Notes: generated by a model from the letters alone, not told the origin. A stretch of DNA of 54,193 nt from Candidatus Methylomirabilis sp. (GCA_020722985.1 DYJU01000003.1:1-54193), one strand, 5' to 3'; counted from the stretch's first letter, positions 43,519 through 53,187 are shown. Numbers and translations: made by a program.

Positions 43519-44409
43519 CTATCTATTAAATAGTTCTAACGATTGAGGAATATTTTTTTTGAATTCTTTTTTAATTCGATAAATATCTTTATCCAATCTC
43601 TCTTTAGCAAACTCATAATATTCCTTTACAATCTCAAAACCGATATATTGACGTTTAAGCATTTTGCTGATGACCGCAACCTGGCCTGATCCTAAAAATG
43701 GATCCAAAATCAAATCCTCTTCTTCACTGGAATAAAGTAATATTTTTTTAATTAGTTCGGCTGGCAATTTAGTCGGTGTCTTCTGGTCACCATTCCAGTA
43801 CTCCCTTTTTATGTACCAGACATCTTCCTTATCCTGATAATGTAAACTTCCACCTGTATCATTTTTATCGCATTTTCCAAAACGTGCATAAGGAAAAAAT
43901 TTCCTTTTCTGTTCATTCTTGCAAACATATAAGCAATGATAATGCGAGGTAACGAATTTCTTTTGAGTTGCCACGCCAAATTGGTATTTCCAGATAATAT
44001 GATTAACTGTTATAAAACCAATTTCATCAAGCGCATTAAGAATATCTTTAAGATTGTTCCATCCCGAAAAAACATACATACTACCAGATTCTTTCAGGAT
44101 GCGGTAAACTTCTTTCATCCATTTTAAGGTAAATTCAAAGTATTTATCTTTAGGAATTTCATGGTAACCTTCAATAACACGTGATTGAGTACGGTTGTAA
44201 TTGCTTCGTTTTGCCTTAAATTCTATAGCAAAGGGCGGATCGGTAATTACTAAATCAATGCTGCTATTAGAAATTTGTTTCATTCCATCTATACAATCCA
44301 TGTTATAAATTTCATTAACAGATGGCTGATAAAAAAGTGCCGGTGCTATCTTTTCTTTTACAAAGAATTGTTTCTTTTTTTTCTGTTTATATTTTACTTT
44401 TGTTTTCAT
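43519..44409 (-). CDS. DNA methyltransferase, beta class (N6-adenine or N4-cytosine)
   Basis: 296 residues. The catalytic motif IV 'LVITDPPFAIEF' (about residue 53) precedes the SAM-binding 'LDPFLGSGQVAVI' (about 238), the order seen in beta-class enzymes. DPPF favours N6-adenine over N4-cytosine. 'YNMDCIDGMKQI' and 'LPAELIKKILLYSS' fit motifs III-like and X. The N-terminus is Lys-rich. Its own strong promoter and a long leader lie upstream. No classical endonuclease gene is adjacent; the partner is the FeS glycosylase-like gene downstream. The recognition sequence cannot be read. Confidence 0.88.
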   Translation of the reverse strand: MKTKVKYKQKKKKQFFVKEKIAPALFYQPSVNEIYNMDCIDGMKQISNSSIDLVITDPPFAIEFKAKRSNYNRTQSRVIEGYHEIPKDKYFEFTLKWMKEVYRILKESGSMYVFSGWNNLKDILNALDEIGFITVNHIIWKYQFGVATQKKFVTSHYHCLYVCKNEQKRKFFPYARFGKCDKNDTGGSLHYQDKEDVWYIKREYWNGDQKTPTKLPAELIKKILLYSSEEEDLILDPFLGSGQVAVISKMLKRQYIGFEIVKEYYEFAKERLDKDIYRIKKEFKKNIPQSLELFNR

Positions 44410-44531
44410 TTTTTACCATTAAAATATATCTGTAATTGTTTAGTTCTCACAAGTAAAATTTTTCTTACCAATATATTAACAAATTATTTTAACAAATGCA
44501 CATTAGTTAAATTCCTATCTATTACTCGCAT

Positions 44532-44558
44532 ATTATAGCATACCATCCTCGATGTCAA
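44532..44558 (-). promoter_or_regulatory. Strong promoter of the methyltransferase operon
   Basis: A perfect TTGACA on the minus strand is followed by TATAAT after 15 bases, or by TAATAT after 17. The leader to the methyltransferase ATG is about 110 bases. The ribosome site there is weak, so expression may be held down at translation. Between 44559 and 44638 I see no other feature. Confidence 0.7.
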
Positions 44559-44638
44559 GTCCTATAAAAAATCGTTAATATATAATATTGTGTGGTTTTT
44601 TCAAAAAGGGCTTCTCACTATAAAATATTAAATTTATT

Positions 44639-44701
44639 TCAATAGTTTAGCCACTATCAAAACAAAAGTTATCCATATATAAATTTTTCGCTTTGTCATT
44701 T
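44639..44701 (+). repeat. Truncated MITE, left part only
   Basis: 'CAATAGTTTAGCCACTATC' and the next 45 bases match the family left part and stop at TTTGTCATT, exactly where the conserved inner palindrome begins. A fresh left end starts at 44702. Same arrangement as at 13998-14082. Confidence 0.65.
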
Positions 44702-45063
44702 GTAATAGTTTAATTACTGGTAAAACAAAATTTGCTAATAAATAAATTTTATTGCTATCATTGCAAAGTCAAACAAATGAATCTCTCTATCTTCTATTCT
44801 CCGGGTGTAGACACCCATGGATGGGCGTCTCTACCCTCTAAACCATTCATTGAGTCTGCCAGAGAAATTTTGCTTTTATTGCCGAGCGTATTCTTATCTT
44901 GTCTTCTTTCGTTTTAAACTGCAGGATTGCTTCCTTAAGTCTCATATTACCTTTATTTTCCCTTCTTAACTTTCCTTTCATCTTCCTGAGAATAACATAG
45001 CCATGTATTTACTTACTAATAGTTACACTTTTACAAGTGGACTTCTGGCGTCTGAACTATTAC
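44702..45063 (+). mobile_element. MITE-like element, copy 8, with an inserted palindrome
   Basis: Left end GTAATAGTTTAATTACTGG, right end GCGTCTGAACTATTAC. It is about 40 bases longer than the usual copies because a 34-base near-palindrome (44803-44836, GGGTGTAGACACCC / GGGCGTCTCTACCC) is inserted in the middle. It ends 38 bases after the stop of the next gene. No target duplication is seen. Confidence 0.8.
44803..44836. repeat. GGGTGTAGACACCC near-palindrome
   Basis: A GC-rich inverted repeat (13 of 16 pairs, plus possible G-U) of a kind scattered in many bacterial genomes. It is absent from the same place in the other seven MITE copies, so it is a secondary insertion. Confidence 0.6.
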
Positions 45064-45101
45064 CATGAATTATTATTCACACTTGCTATTTTTAATTAAT
45101 T

Positions 45102-46466
45102 CTATTTAACAATAAACAATCCATATCCCTTTTCAAAATTCATAGGTTTTATATTATTTAGAATAAAATATTTAAAAAGTGGAGAATTTCTATCTATTAA
45201 AAATATTTTTAAATTATATTTTTTTATCACATCTTTAAAATTTTCTTCACAATGATAAATTGCTGAATAATCATATAATATCTCTTTTTTTGCATTTAAT
45301 CTGCCGTTAAGAAAAACTTTATTTTCCGGATAAGAAAAAAACTCAACAAAACCACCAATTTCAAATGAACTGAAAATACATTCATTATAAATTTTTGTCT
45401 TTATATTTTTTATTATATTATATGGATAATTTATATTAACTTTATTTGATAAACTTAAAAATGAAATTAAAATAAATAAGATATAAAGTAAAATAAAGGT
45501 CATTTTTTTAATTTTTATATCACTAAAAAAAATTGAAATAATCGGAAATGAGATAGCAAAAAATAAAATTATTTTTTTTGAAAAAATACCCGATATAAAA
45601 AAGGGGAATAAAATAAAAAACTGCTTTAAAACATCTATCTTACTAATATTATTATATTTTTTTATGATATATATAGTTATAAAAATACCAGTTAAAAAAT
45701 AAACAATTTGATAAATTAAAAAATTCAAATCCGAAAATTTAAGCAATCCCTGCCATTCCCTGATATATTGTTTAAGCCATAAATCCTTACTAAAAAAATT
45801 AAAAATTTTTATACCATCCGGATTTAAAGCAGAAATAAATATTAAAACAAGTATAAAAAAAATATTTAATAACAGGCCTTTTAAATTTTTGCCGGAAAAA
45901 ATAGTGTATATTAATAATACATATATAGCGGCTGTCACTGTATAATGGATATTAACCCAGATTAAAAATAAAATGCCCAATAAAAAGAGCCATATAAAAT
46001 TTATATTGTTAAATTTATTTGCACAAAAATAAATAAAAAATGAAAAAAATAATATTGTAAATAATTGAGGTCTTTCTTCTGTGAAAGGCAATAAAAAAAA
46101 CAATGAAAGTGAAGTAATTATAAATGCACTATCAATATTCTTTAATGATAAAAAATAAGAATTAAAAAGAATTAAAAAAATAGTTATTACAAAAATCAGA
46201 TAATAAAAAATTTTAATACCATATTTTCCCGTTTTATTATATATAAGGAAAGAAATAACATCAAAAAGCCACTCATGGTTATACCATTTATATTCGCCAA
46301 CACAATAAAAATTATCAATCTCTGGCAAAACTTTATTTGATATTATTTGTTTCCCTGATGAGATATGCCACCATAAATCTGATGAAACATCAAAATAAAA
46401 AAAAGCAATTGCAGTTATCGCAAAAAAATAAATCAAAATTAAATATATTTTATTTTTATTATTCAT
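45102..46466 (-). CDS. GT-C-like multi-pass membrane protein
   Basis: 454 residues with about ten hydrophobic segments. The N-terminal loop 'DVSSDLWWHISSGKQI' and 'LPEIDNFYCVGEYKWYNHEWL' match a family of membrane glycosyltransferase-like proteins (DxWWH...GK...P..D.F...W..HEWL). The C-terminal soluble part contains 'NKVFLNGRLNAKKEILYDYS' and 'FLIDRNSPLFKYF', also typical. It may use a polyprenyl-phosphate sugar. Neither substrate nor activity is shown by the sequence. Its start overlaps the ychF stop by 4 bases. Confidence 0.7.
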   Translation of the reverse strand: MNNKNKIYLILIYFFAITAIAFFYFDVSSDLWWHISSGKQIISNKVLPEIDNFYCVGEYKWYNHEWLFDVISFLIYNKTGKYGIKIFYYLIFVITIFLILFNSYFLSLKNIDSAFIITSLSLFFLLPFTEERPQLFTILFFSFFIYFCANKFNNINFIWLFLLGILFLIWVNIHYTVTAAIYVLLIYTIFSGKNLKGLLLNIFFILVLIFISALNPDGIKIFNFFSKDLWLKQYIREWQGLLKFSDLNFLIYQIVYFLTGIFITIYIIKKYNNISKIDVLKQFFILFPFFISGIFSKKIILFFAISFPIISIFFSDIKIKKMTFILLYILFILISFLSLSNKVNINYPYNIIKNIKTKIYNECIFSSFEIGGFVEFFSYPENKVFLNGRLNAKKEILYDYSAIYHCEENFKDVIKKYNLKIFLIDRNSPLFKYFILNNIKPMNFEKGYGLFIVK

Positions 46467-47560
46467 TTGTTAAATTTTATAAATAAAATATCACCATCTT
46501 CTACGATATAATCTCTTCCATGAACATACATCAATCCATTTTCTTTTATTTTATTTATATCTTTTAGTTGCTCCATATCTTTAAATTTAATAACTTCTGT
46601 TTTTATAAATCCTCTCTCCATATCAGAATGTATTTTACCTGCAGCTTTTTCAGCGGTTGTTCCCCTTTTAATATCCCATGCTCTTATTTCATTTTCCCCT
46701 ACCATTGTAAAAAAAGTTATAAGGTCTAACAATTTATATGCCGCCTTTATAAATTCTTTTAATCCTATAAAATCTAAATCCATTTCCTTTATAAATTCAT
46801 TTTTTTCATTCTCAGTCATATTGATAAGTTCAGATTCTATCTTTGCTGATATTTTCACATATCTGGCATTTTGTTTTTTTAAATATTCAATAAGATTACT
46901 ATATATAGTTTCAAAATCTTTTATTTCATTCTCTCCTACATTAAAAACAAAAAGAATTGGTTTGATAGTTAAAAAATTATATTCTTTTATTTCAGAAATT
47001 TCTTCTTTTGTTAATTCCAGTGTATTTAACATTTTGCCTTGCTCAATTGTTTCTTTACATTTTTGTAATACTTTTAATTTATTTATTTTCTCTTTATCCC
47101 CGGTTTTTGCCTGTTTTTCAATTTTAGAAAAATTATTAGAAACAATTTCTAAATCAGCAAGCATAAGTTCAGTATTTATAGTTTCTATATCTGATATGGG
47201 GTTAATTTTACCTGACACATGTGAAATATTTTTATTTTCAAATACGCGAACAACATGCGTTATGGCATCCACTTCTCTTATATTTGATAAAAATTTATTT
47301 CCTAATCCTTCGCCTTTACTTGCACCTTTTACAAGCCCTGCAATATCAATAAATTTAATTGTTGCATAAGTGCATTTTGTGTTTTCTTTTTTAAAATTTT
47401 GAAAAATAAAATCAAGACGCTCATCGGGAACATTTACAATGCCAATATTGGGTTCTATTGTTGTGAATGGATAATTTTCCGCAGGAACATTTGATTTAGT
47501 TAAAATATTAAAAATTGTTGATTTCCCAACATTGGGAAGTCCGACAATCCCTATTTCCAT
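46463..47560 (-). CDS. ychF: Ribosome-associated ATPase YchF
   Basis: 365 residues, Obg-family P-loop protein. 'GLPNVGKSTIFNILTKS' is at 6-22, 'YPFTTIEPNIGIVNVPDERL' near 35, and 'KFIDIAGLVKGASKGEGLGN' near 69. The G4 position reads 'FNVGENE' rather than NKxD, the change that gives YchF its preference for ATP. The C-terminal TGS domain contains 'WDIKRGTTAEKAAGKIHSDM' and 'YIVEDGDILFIKF'. Confidence 0.96.
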   Translation of the reverse strand: MEIGIVGLPNVGKSTIFNILTKSNVPAENYPFTTIEPNIGIVNVPDERLDFIFQNFKKENTKCTYATIKFIDIAGLVKGASKGEGLGNKFLSNIREVDAITHVVRVFENKNISHVSGKINPISDIETINTELMLADLEIVSNNFSKIEKQAKTGDKEKINKLKVLQKCKETIEQGKMLNTLELTKEEISEIKEYNFLTIKPILFVFNVGENEIKDFETIYSNLIEYLKKQNARYVKISAKIESELINMTENEKNEFIKEMDLDFIGLKEFIKAAYKLLDLITFFTMVGENEIRAWDIKRGTTAEKAAGKIHSDMERGFIKTEVIKFKDMEQLKDINKIKENGLMYVHGRDYIVEDGDILFIKFNK

Positions 47561-47580
47561 AAGTTCTCCTTAAAAAAAAT

Positions 47581-47609
47581 AAAAAAAGGGCGGTTAAAAA
47601 TAACCGCCC
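47581..47609 (-). terminator. Intrinsic terminator of hppA
   Basis: GGGCGGTTA/TAACCGCCC, a perfect 9-bp stem with a 4-base loop and a U-run on the minus strand, 12 bases after the hppA stop. Confidence 0.88.
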
Positions 47610-47621
47610 TTTTAAAATAAT

Positions 47622-49913
47622 TTAATTATCTTTATATCCTTCCATTGCTTTTTTAGCAACTTCTGCCGCAATACCTGATGTTTCTTCTCTTTTTGAAAAG
47701 AAAATTGCCGTTCCAATTATTATAATCCCTGCAACTATCGCAAGAATTATCCATATGCCATATTGTTTACTCTGTGCGCTTACAAATGCAAGTGGAGCGA
47801 TTATCAAAGAAACAAGATTCATAACTTTTATTAAAGGATTTAAAGCAGGTCCAGCGGTATCTTTAAAAGGATCGCCAACTGTATCGCCTGTTACTCCAGC
47901 TTTATGTGCTTCTGATCCTTTCCCGCCATATAATCCATTTTCAATGAGTTTCTTTGCATTATCCCACGCACCACCTGAATTAGCAAGAAATACTGCAAGT
48001 AACTGACCTACAAGTATTGTTCCTGCAAGATAACCTGCTAATGCTTCTGCTTTAAAAAGCAAACCAACAATCACAGGTGTTAAAATAGCAAGCAATCCAG
48101 GTCCAATTAATTCTTTTAATGCTGCAGATGTGCAGATATCAACAACTCTCGCAGCATCTGGTTTTGCTTTACCTTCCATTAAACCTTTTATTTCTTTAAA
48201 CTGTCTCCTTACTTCACTTACAACTAAAAAAGCTGCTCTGCCTACTGCTCTTACAAGCAAAGAAGCAAACAGGAATGGGACAGCACCACCAATTAACAAG
48301 CCCACAAAAACCATTGGATCAGAAAGGTTAATAAAAGGTAATTTGGTTACCTCATTATATGAACTAAAAAGCGAAACCGCTGCAATAACAGCAGTTGCTA
48401 TCGCAAAACCTTTTGTTATTGCTTTTGTTGAATTACCAACTGAATCCAGTTCGTCAAGAATTCTTCTTTCCTTTGGAGTCATATGAGACATCTCGCCAAT
48501 ACCCTGCGCATTATCAGATACAGGACCATAACTATCTTCTGAAACAATTATACCTGTTACAGTTAACATCCCTAAACCGAGCAAAGATACTCCATACAAA
48601 ATTTGCTGAACAATCATATGAGAATCGCCAACAGGATATATGTTAAAAATAACTATTGAAGATACTATTGCAATTGCAATTGCAACAATTGCCCATACAC
48701 TACTTTCCATACCTTCTGCTATACCCTGAATTATTGTTGTTGCATGTCCTGTTAATGTAGATTTAGCAACTTCTTTTACTGGTTTAAATTCTGTTGACGT
48801 AAAATATTCGGTCAATTTTGAAATCACAAAAGATAATAAAATCCCTATCGTTGTAATAGCAAAAAGTTTCCAGCCAAGATTAACTCCATTACCTTTGTAA
48901 GCACTGAATTTTTCTAAAGCAAATTTTTCAATTTCAGGAATCAAATAATAATACGTAACAAGCGCAAAACCTATAATAGAAAGAGTTGATGCAATAAAAA
49001 ATCCTCTGTTTATAGGCTTCATAACATGTTCTGATTCATCTTTTGCTTTTACAAAATATGTTCCAATTATAGAAGTTAAAACTCCAACTGCTCTTAACAT
49101 AAGAGGAAAAAGAACTCCAACTGTTCCAAAACTCGCAAAACCTAAAATCATTGCTGCAACCAGGGTTACTTCGTATGATTCAAAAATATCTGCTGCCATA
49201 CCTGCGCAATCACCAACATTATCACCAACATTATCAGCAATTGTTGCAGGATTTCTCGGGTCATCTTCTGGTATATTTTTTTCAACTTTTCCAACTAAAT
49301 CTGCACCAACATCAGCTGCTTTTGTATAAATACCGCCGCCAACCCTCATAAATAATGCAAGTAAGCAACCACCAAAGCCAAATCCAACCAATACCTTTGA
49401 CGCATCGCCTTTAAATATCATAAAAATGGCTGTTGCTCCCAATAAGCCAAGTCCAATTGTAAACATCCCTGCTATCGCTCCTGTCCTGAACGCTATTGTA
49501 AGTGCTTCTTTTTTACTTGTTAATGATGCATGAGCAACTCTTGCGTTTGCTCTTGTTGTTAAACTCATACCAGCAAAACCAGTAAGAGCTGAAAATGATG
49601 CTCCCACTAAAAATGCAATTGCGCGACCTATACTAATAGGAGAAGTCGGCTGTCCATCTAAAAGCCAGAGAATAATACCCAATAAAATCGTAAAAAAAGC
49701 AATAGTTTTAAATTGTCTGGCAAGATAAGCATTTGCTCCTTCCTGCACACTTTTTGAAATACTCTGCATAAGTTCTGAACCAGAACTTTTTCCTAAAACC
49801 TGACGCATCAAATAAAACGCATAAAGCAAAGCAATAACCGCAATGGAAAGGATAACCCATAATGTCGTCATTTCCATTTGTCCGAGGACCACATCCAACG
49901 CGCCATGCTCCAT
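47622..49913 (-). CDS. hppA: Membrane-bound proton-pumping pyrophosphatase
   Basis: Hydrolyses pyrophosphate and pumps ions across the inner membrane. 763 residues, about 16 membrane helices. The pyrophosphate/Mg motifs are '[20 protein letters not shown]' near 198, '[20 protein letters not shown]' near 225, and '[20 protein letters not shown]' near 690. The segment '[16 protein letters not shown]' near 490 has Lys and Thr at the positions that mark K-independent, H-pumping enzymes; the K-dependent ones have Ala there. It is monocistronic, with AAAGGAGG before the ATG and its own terminator. It may recover energy from pyrophosphate made by biosynthesis or used by PpdK. Confidence 0.95.
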   Translation of the reverse strand: MEHGALDVVLGQMEMTTLWVILSIAVIALLYAFYLMRQVLGKSSGSELMQSISKSVQEGANAYLARQFKTIAFFTILLGIILWLLDGQPTSPISIGRAIAFLVGASFSALTGFAGMSLTTRANARVAHASLTSKKEALTIAFRTGAIAGMFTIGLGLLGATAIFMIFKGDASKVLVGFGFGGCLLALFMRVGGGIYTKAADVGADLVGKVEKNIPEDDPRNPATIADNVGDNVGDCAGMAADIFESYEVTLVAAMILGFASFGTVGVLFPLMLRAVGVLTSIIGTYFVKAKDESEHVMKPINRGFFIASTLSIIGFALVTYYYLIPEIEKFALEKFSAYKGNGVNLGWKLFAITTIGILLSFVISKLTEYFTSTEFKPVKEVAKSTLTGHATTIIQGIAEGMESSVWAIVAIAIAIVSSIVIFNIYPVGDSHMIVQQILYGVSLLGLGMLTVTGIIVSEDSYGPVSDNAQGIGEMSHMTPKERRILDELDSVGNSTKAITKGFAIATAVIAAVSLFSSYNEVTKLPFINLSDPMVFVGLLIGGAVPFLFASLLVRAVGRAAFLVVSEVRRQFKEIKGLMEGKAKPDAARVVDICTSAALKELIGPGLLAILTPVIVGLLFKAEALAGYLAGTILVGQLLAVFLANSGGAWDNAKKLIENGLYGGKGSEAHKAGVTGDTVGDPFKDTAGPALNPLIKVMNLVSLIIAPLAFVSAQSKQYGIWIILAIVAGIIIIGTAIFFSKREETSGIAAEVAKKAMEGYKDN

Positions 49914-50038
49914 ATAAAAACCTCCTTTTTTAAAATTTTAGTTTGAACTACAAAATTGCTATAATTTTTACATATAAAAAAATATTTGTAAAGATTTTTT
50001 TATAAAAATTTTTTATTTAATCAAAAAATAAAGAATAT

Positions 50039-50086
50039 CATTTTTAACTTCTTTATCAGTGTATACCATGTCTATCCTTATTCCCA
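50039..50086 (-). repeat. GGGAATAAGG repeat, copy D
   Basis: On the minus strand it begins GGGAATAAGGATAGACATGG and continues like copy A through 'ATAAAGAAGTTAAAAAT'. It sits in the gap between the divergent hppA and PBP genes. No coding-like continuation is visible. Confidence 0.6.
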
Positions 50087-50164
50087 TAACTTTTTTATTT
50101 TTCTCTTGAATTCAACTTTAAAATAATCTAAAATAATTCAAAATTTATTAATGAGGTTTATAAA

Positions 50165-52384
50165 TTGGAATATAAAAGTATTTATAATAAACCACAGATA
50201 CCTTCAAATAAACAAACGAATATTAAAAATGTAAAAAATCTAACACCTTTAGGCAGTAATAAAAAAGTTTTATTAACGCTTTTAATTCTCACGTTTTCTA
50301 TAATAATAGGTTCAATAGCAGGTTTATATCTTGCTTTTACCCAGGAAGTGCCAGAAATAGCTGATCTTAAAAATTATAAACCCAATTTATCAACTTCTCT
50401 TTATGATACAAATTCCAATCTGGTTACACAGTTATATACAGAACAAAGAACGCTGGCGCGGCTTTCTGATATACCACTCAACTTACAGAACGCCATTATT
50501 TCAAAAGAAGACCCCAGATTTTATCAGCACGGGGGTTTTGATTTAAAAGGAATTGTTCGCGCAACTATTAATAATCTTGCCCACGGCAAAGTAGTAGAAG
50601 GTGGCTCTACATTAACCCAGCAACTTGCAAGAAATCTTTTCTTAACTGGAGAAAGAACTTTTACCAGGAAAATAAAAGAAGCCTTACTTGCTCTGCAAAT
50701 AGAAAAATATTATACAAAAAAAGAAATACTTGAACTTTATTGCAATCAGGTTTACTTTGGTAATGGTGCTTATGGTGTAGAAGCTGCGGCAAGAACATAT
50801 TTTGGCAAACATGTAAATGATTTAACTTTAGAAGAATGCGCCACTTTAGCTGCCTTACCGCAGGCACCTTCACAATTTAATCCATATAAATATCCTGATA
50901 TTGCAAAGGAAAAACGTGATATTGTTCTTGAAAAAATGGCAAATTCAGGATTCATATCAGAAGAAGAAAAAGAAGAGGCACAAAATAAACCCATCATTTT
51001 AAACAAATTAGAAGTTAAAAATGCCCCATATTTCATTGAGTATGTTAGACAAAAATTAGAAGCAATTTATGGTAGTAATATATTATATAGTGGCGGGTTA
51101 AGAGTTTATACATCTATTGATACTATACTTCAAAATACCGCTCAGGAAGTATTTAATTATCATATTGCTAAATTAACACAAAGAATAGAAAAACTTAAAG
51201 GAAAAAAATTAGAAAAACCCCTGCAGGGTGCAATGATTGGTATGAATCCACAGACAGGGCACATAAAACTGATGATTGGCGGTGTTGACTTTTCTCAAAA
51301 TGAATTTAACAGGGCTGTTCAGGCAAAAAGGCAGACAGGTTCTGCTTTTAAACCAATTATTTACTCCTGCGCAATTGAAAACGGTTTTAGATTATCAGAC
51401 ATAATCATGGATTCTCCAATTTTATTTAAAAATGAAGATGGAACTGATTGGAAGCCAGAAAATTTTTCGGGTAAATTTTTAGGTCCCACCACTATATTAA
51501 ATGGGCTTACACATTCTATAAATATTGTTACAGTTAAACTCCTTAATAAACTTGGCACAAAAACTGTTGCAAGTTATGCTAAAAAACTTGGAATAACATC
51601 AGATCTTTCTAATGATCTCACAATGGCTCTTGGTTCATCAAGTTTATCTCTTTTAGAATTAACTTCTGCCTTTTGTGCTTTTGCAAACGGCGGAATGAAA
51701 GTAGAACCTATTGCTATTTTAGAAGTAAAAAATAGCAATGGAAGAACCCTGGAACAAAACATCCCAAAATTAGAAGATGCAATATCTGAAACAACTGCTT
51801 ATCTTACAACCTTTGCACTTGAAAATGTCATAAATAAAGGAACTGGCAAAGAAATAAGGAATATGGGATTTAAAGGAGCATGCGCAGGAAAGACTGGTTC
51901 TACCAATGATTATACCGATGCATGGTTTATCGGTTATACCCCGGAATTTGTTTTAGGTATATGGATAGGATTTGATGATAAGGAAACTATGGGTAAAAAT
52001 ATGGTTGGCGGAACTGTTGCTGCTCCTATATGGGCTGATTTTATGCTTAATGCATTTCCCGACACAAACGTAGAATTCTCAGTGCCTGATAAAATAATTT
52101 TTAAAAAAATTTGCTCAAAAAGTGGATTGTTAGCAACTCAGTATTGTCCTTCTAACATTGATATTCCTTTTATAGAAAATACCGAACCGAGTCAAAATTG
52201 CAATCTGCATAGCAATATACAGGTTAGTGATTTTTTAAATAAAGATATGGAAGATTATGAAGTTTCGGACTCTGAAATTTATGAAAAATTAGACGGTGAA
52301 ATGTCTGCTAATACTGCAACGCCCACTATAAAACCAAAAAATGAGACTAATACAACAAAAGAAAATGAAGAATTGGGTTTTTAA
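50165..52384 (+). CDS. Penicillin-binding protein 1A family
   Basis: Bifunctional peptidoglycan synthase, 739 residues. One membrane anchor lies at about 38-60. The GT51 glycosyltransferase domain shows 'AIISKEDPRFYQHGGFDLKG' near 110 with the catalytic Glu, and 'GGSTLTQQLARNLFL' near 146. The transpeptidase domain has SxxK in 'TGSAFKPIIYS' near 392, SxN in 'HSINIVTV' near 454 and KTG in 'GKTGSTNDYTDAWFIGY' near 577. The C-terminus has a Cys pair region and an acidic, Thr/Asn-rich tail. The start codon is TTG after GAGG. It is the only intact plus-strand gene and converges with radC. Confidence 0.95.
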   Translation: MEYKSIYNKPQIPSNKQTNIKNVKNLTPLGSNKKVLLTLLILTFSIIIGSIAGLYLAFTQEVPEIADLKNYKPNLSTSLYDTNSNLVTQLYTEQRTLARLSDIPLNLQNAIISKEDPRFYQHGGFDLKGIVRATINNLAHGKVVEGGSTLTQQLARNLFLTGERTFTRKIKEALLALQIEKYYTKKEILELYCNQVYFGNGAYGVEAAARTYFGKHVNDLTLEECATLAALPQAPSQFNPYKYPDIAKEKRDIVLEKMANSGFISEEEKEEAQNKPIILNKLEVKNAPYFIEYVRQKLEAIYGSNILYSGGLRVYTSIDTILQNTAQEVFNYHIAKLTQRIEKLKGKKLEKPLQGAMIGMNPQTGHIKLMIGGVDFSQNEFNRAVQAKRQTGSAFKPIIYSCAIENGFRLSDIIMDSPILFKNEDGTDWKPENFSGKFLGPTTILNGLTHSINIVTVKLLNKLGTKTVASYAKKLGITSDLSNDLTMALGSSSLSLLELTSAFCAFANGGMKVEPIAILEVKNSNGRTLEQNIPKLEDAISETTAYLTTFALENVINKGTGKEIRNMGFKGACAGKTGSTNDYTDAWFIGYTPEFVLGIWIGFDDKETMGKNMVGGTVAAPIWADFMLNAFPDTNVEFSVPDKIIFKKICSKSGLLATQYCPSNIDIPFIENTEPSQNCNLHSNIQVSDFLNKDMEDYEVSDSEIYEKLDGEMSANTATPTIKPKNETNTTKENEELGF

Positions 52385-52395
52385 TTTTATTTTTA

Positions 52396-53145
52396 TTATA
52401 AATTAGACATTTCAGTGACTTTGTTGTAATCCAATTTATATCTATCTATTAATCCATTTTCATAGAAACTAAAATAACCTTTATCTTCTGTGCCAATGAT
52501 AATATGGTCAAGTAAATTTATGTCCATTTCTTTTAAAGCGAAAATCAATTTTTTTGTTATTTTTTTATCATTTTCCGATGGTTCCGGATTACCACTCGGG
52601 TGGTTATGAACAACTATTAAACTTAATGCTGATTCCTTTATTGCTTCTTTTATTATTTCTCTCGGATATAGAAGCGACTGCGTTAAAGTCCCTTCTGATA
52701 TTTTTTTATTTGCTATTATTTTATTTTTTGCATCAAGAAATAAAATATAAACAACTTCTTTATCATTATTATTATATAAATTTTTAAAATAATTTATCAC
52801 ATCATCCTGTATGGAAATTTTATATTTTCTTTTTATGAATTTTTCCTGGTTCAGTATTTCTGTAAAATTTTTTATAAGATAAAAAAATAATTTGGTTTCT
52901 TTTCCTATGCCTGAAATGTTTTCATTTTCTACAACTTTAAATACTTCCCTGAAATTGCCTTTGCTTTTTTTATAAATTTCTTTTGCCTGAAATTTTACAT
53001 CTTTACCTTTTATCACATAGGATAGTAATAATTCTATTATTTCTTCTTTTGATATTTTACCGGATATGGCTCTTTTTTTTAATCTTGAAATATGACCTAA
53101 ATAATATTTTTTATCTTTTATGCTATCTATCTTTAATAATGGCAA
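52396..53145 (-). CDS. radC: RadC family JAMM/MPN protein
   Basis: 249 residues. The N-terminal helix-hairpin-helix-like part ('LLSYVIKGKDVKFQAKEIY', 'ENISGIGKETKLFFYLIK') is followed by the MPN domain. That domain has the metal motif 'VHNHPSGNPEPSENDKKIT' near 179 and 'INLLDHIIIGTE' near 205. The role of RadC is unclear; older claims of DNA repair are not supported and links to mobile DNA exist. It ends 12 bases from the PBP stop, in convergent orientation. Confidence 0.93.
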   Translation of the reverse strand: MPLLKIDSIKDKKYYLGHISRLKKRAISGKISKEEIIELLLSYVIKGKDVKFQAKEIYKKSKGNFREVFKVVENENISGIGKETKLFFYLIKNFTEILNQEKFIKRKYKISIQDDVINYFKNLYNNNDKEVVYILFLDAKNKIIANKKISEGTLTQSLLYPREIIKEAIKESALSLIVVHNHPSGNPEPSENDKKITKKLIFALKEMDINLLDHIIIGTEDKGYFSFYENGLIDRYKLDYNKVTEMSNL

Positions 53146-53187
53146 TATAAATATAACCCCTCTATAAAATATCTAATCTTTACTCTA

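Noticed and set aside
728-45063. CRISPR array
   Set aside because: The repeats are more than 300 bases long, far apart, have inverted ends and target duplications, and there are no cas genes.
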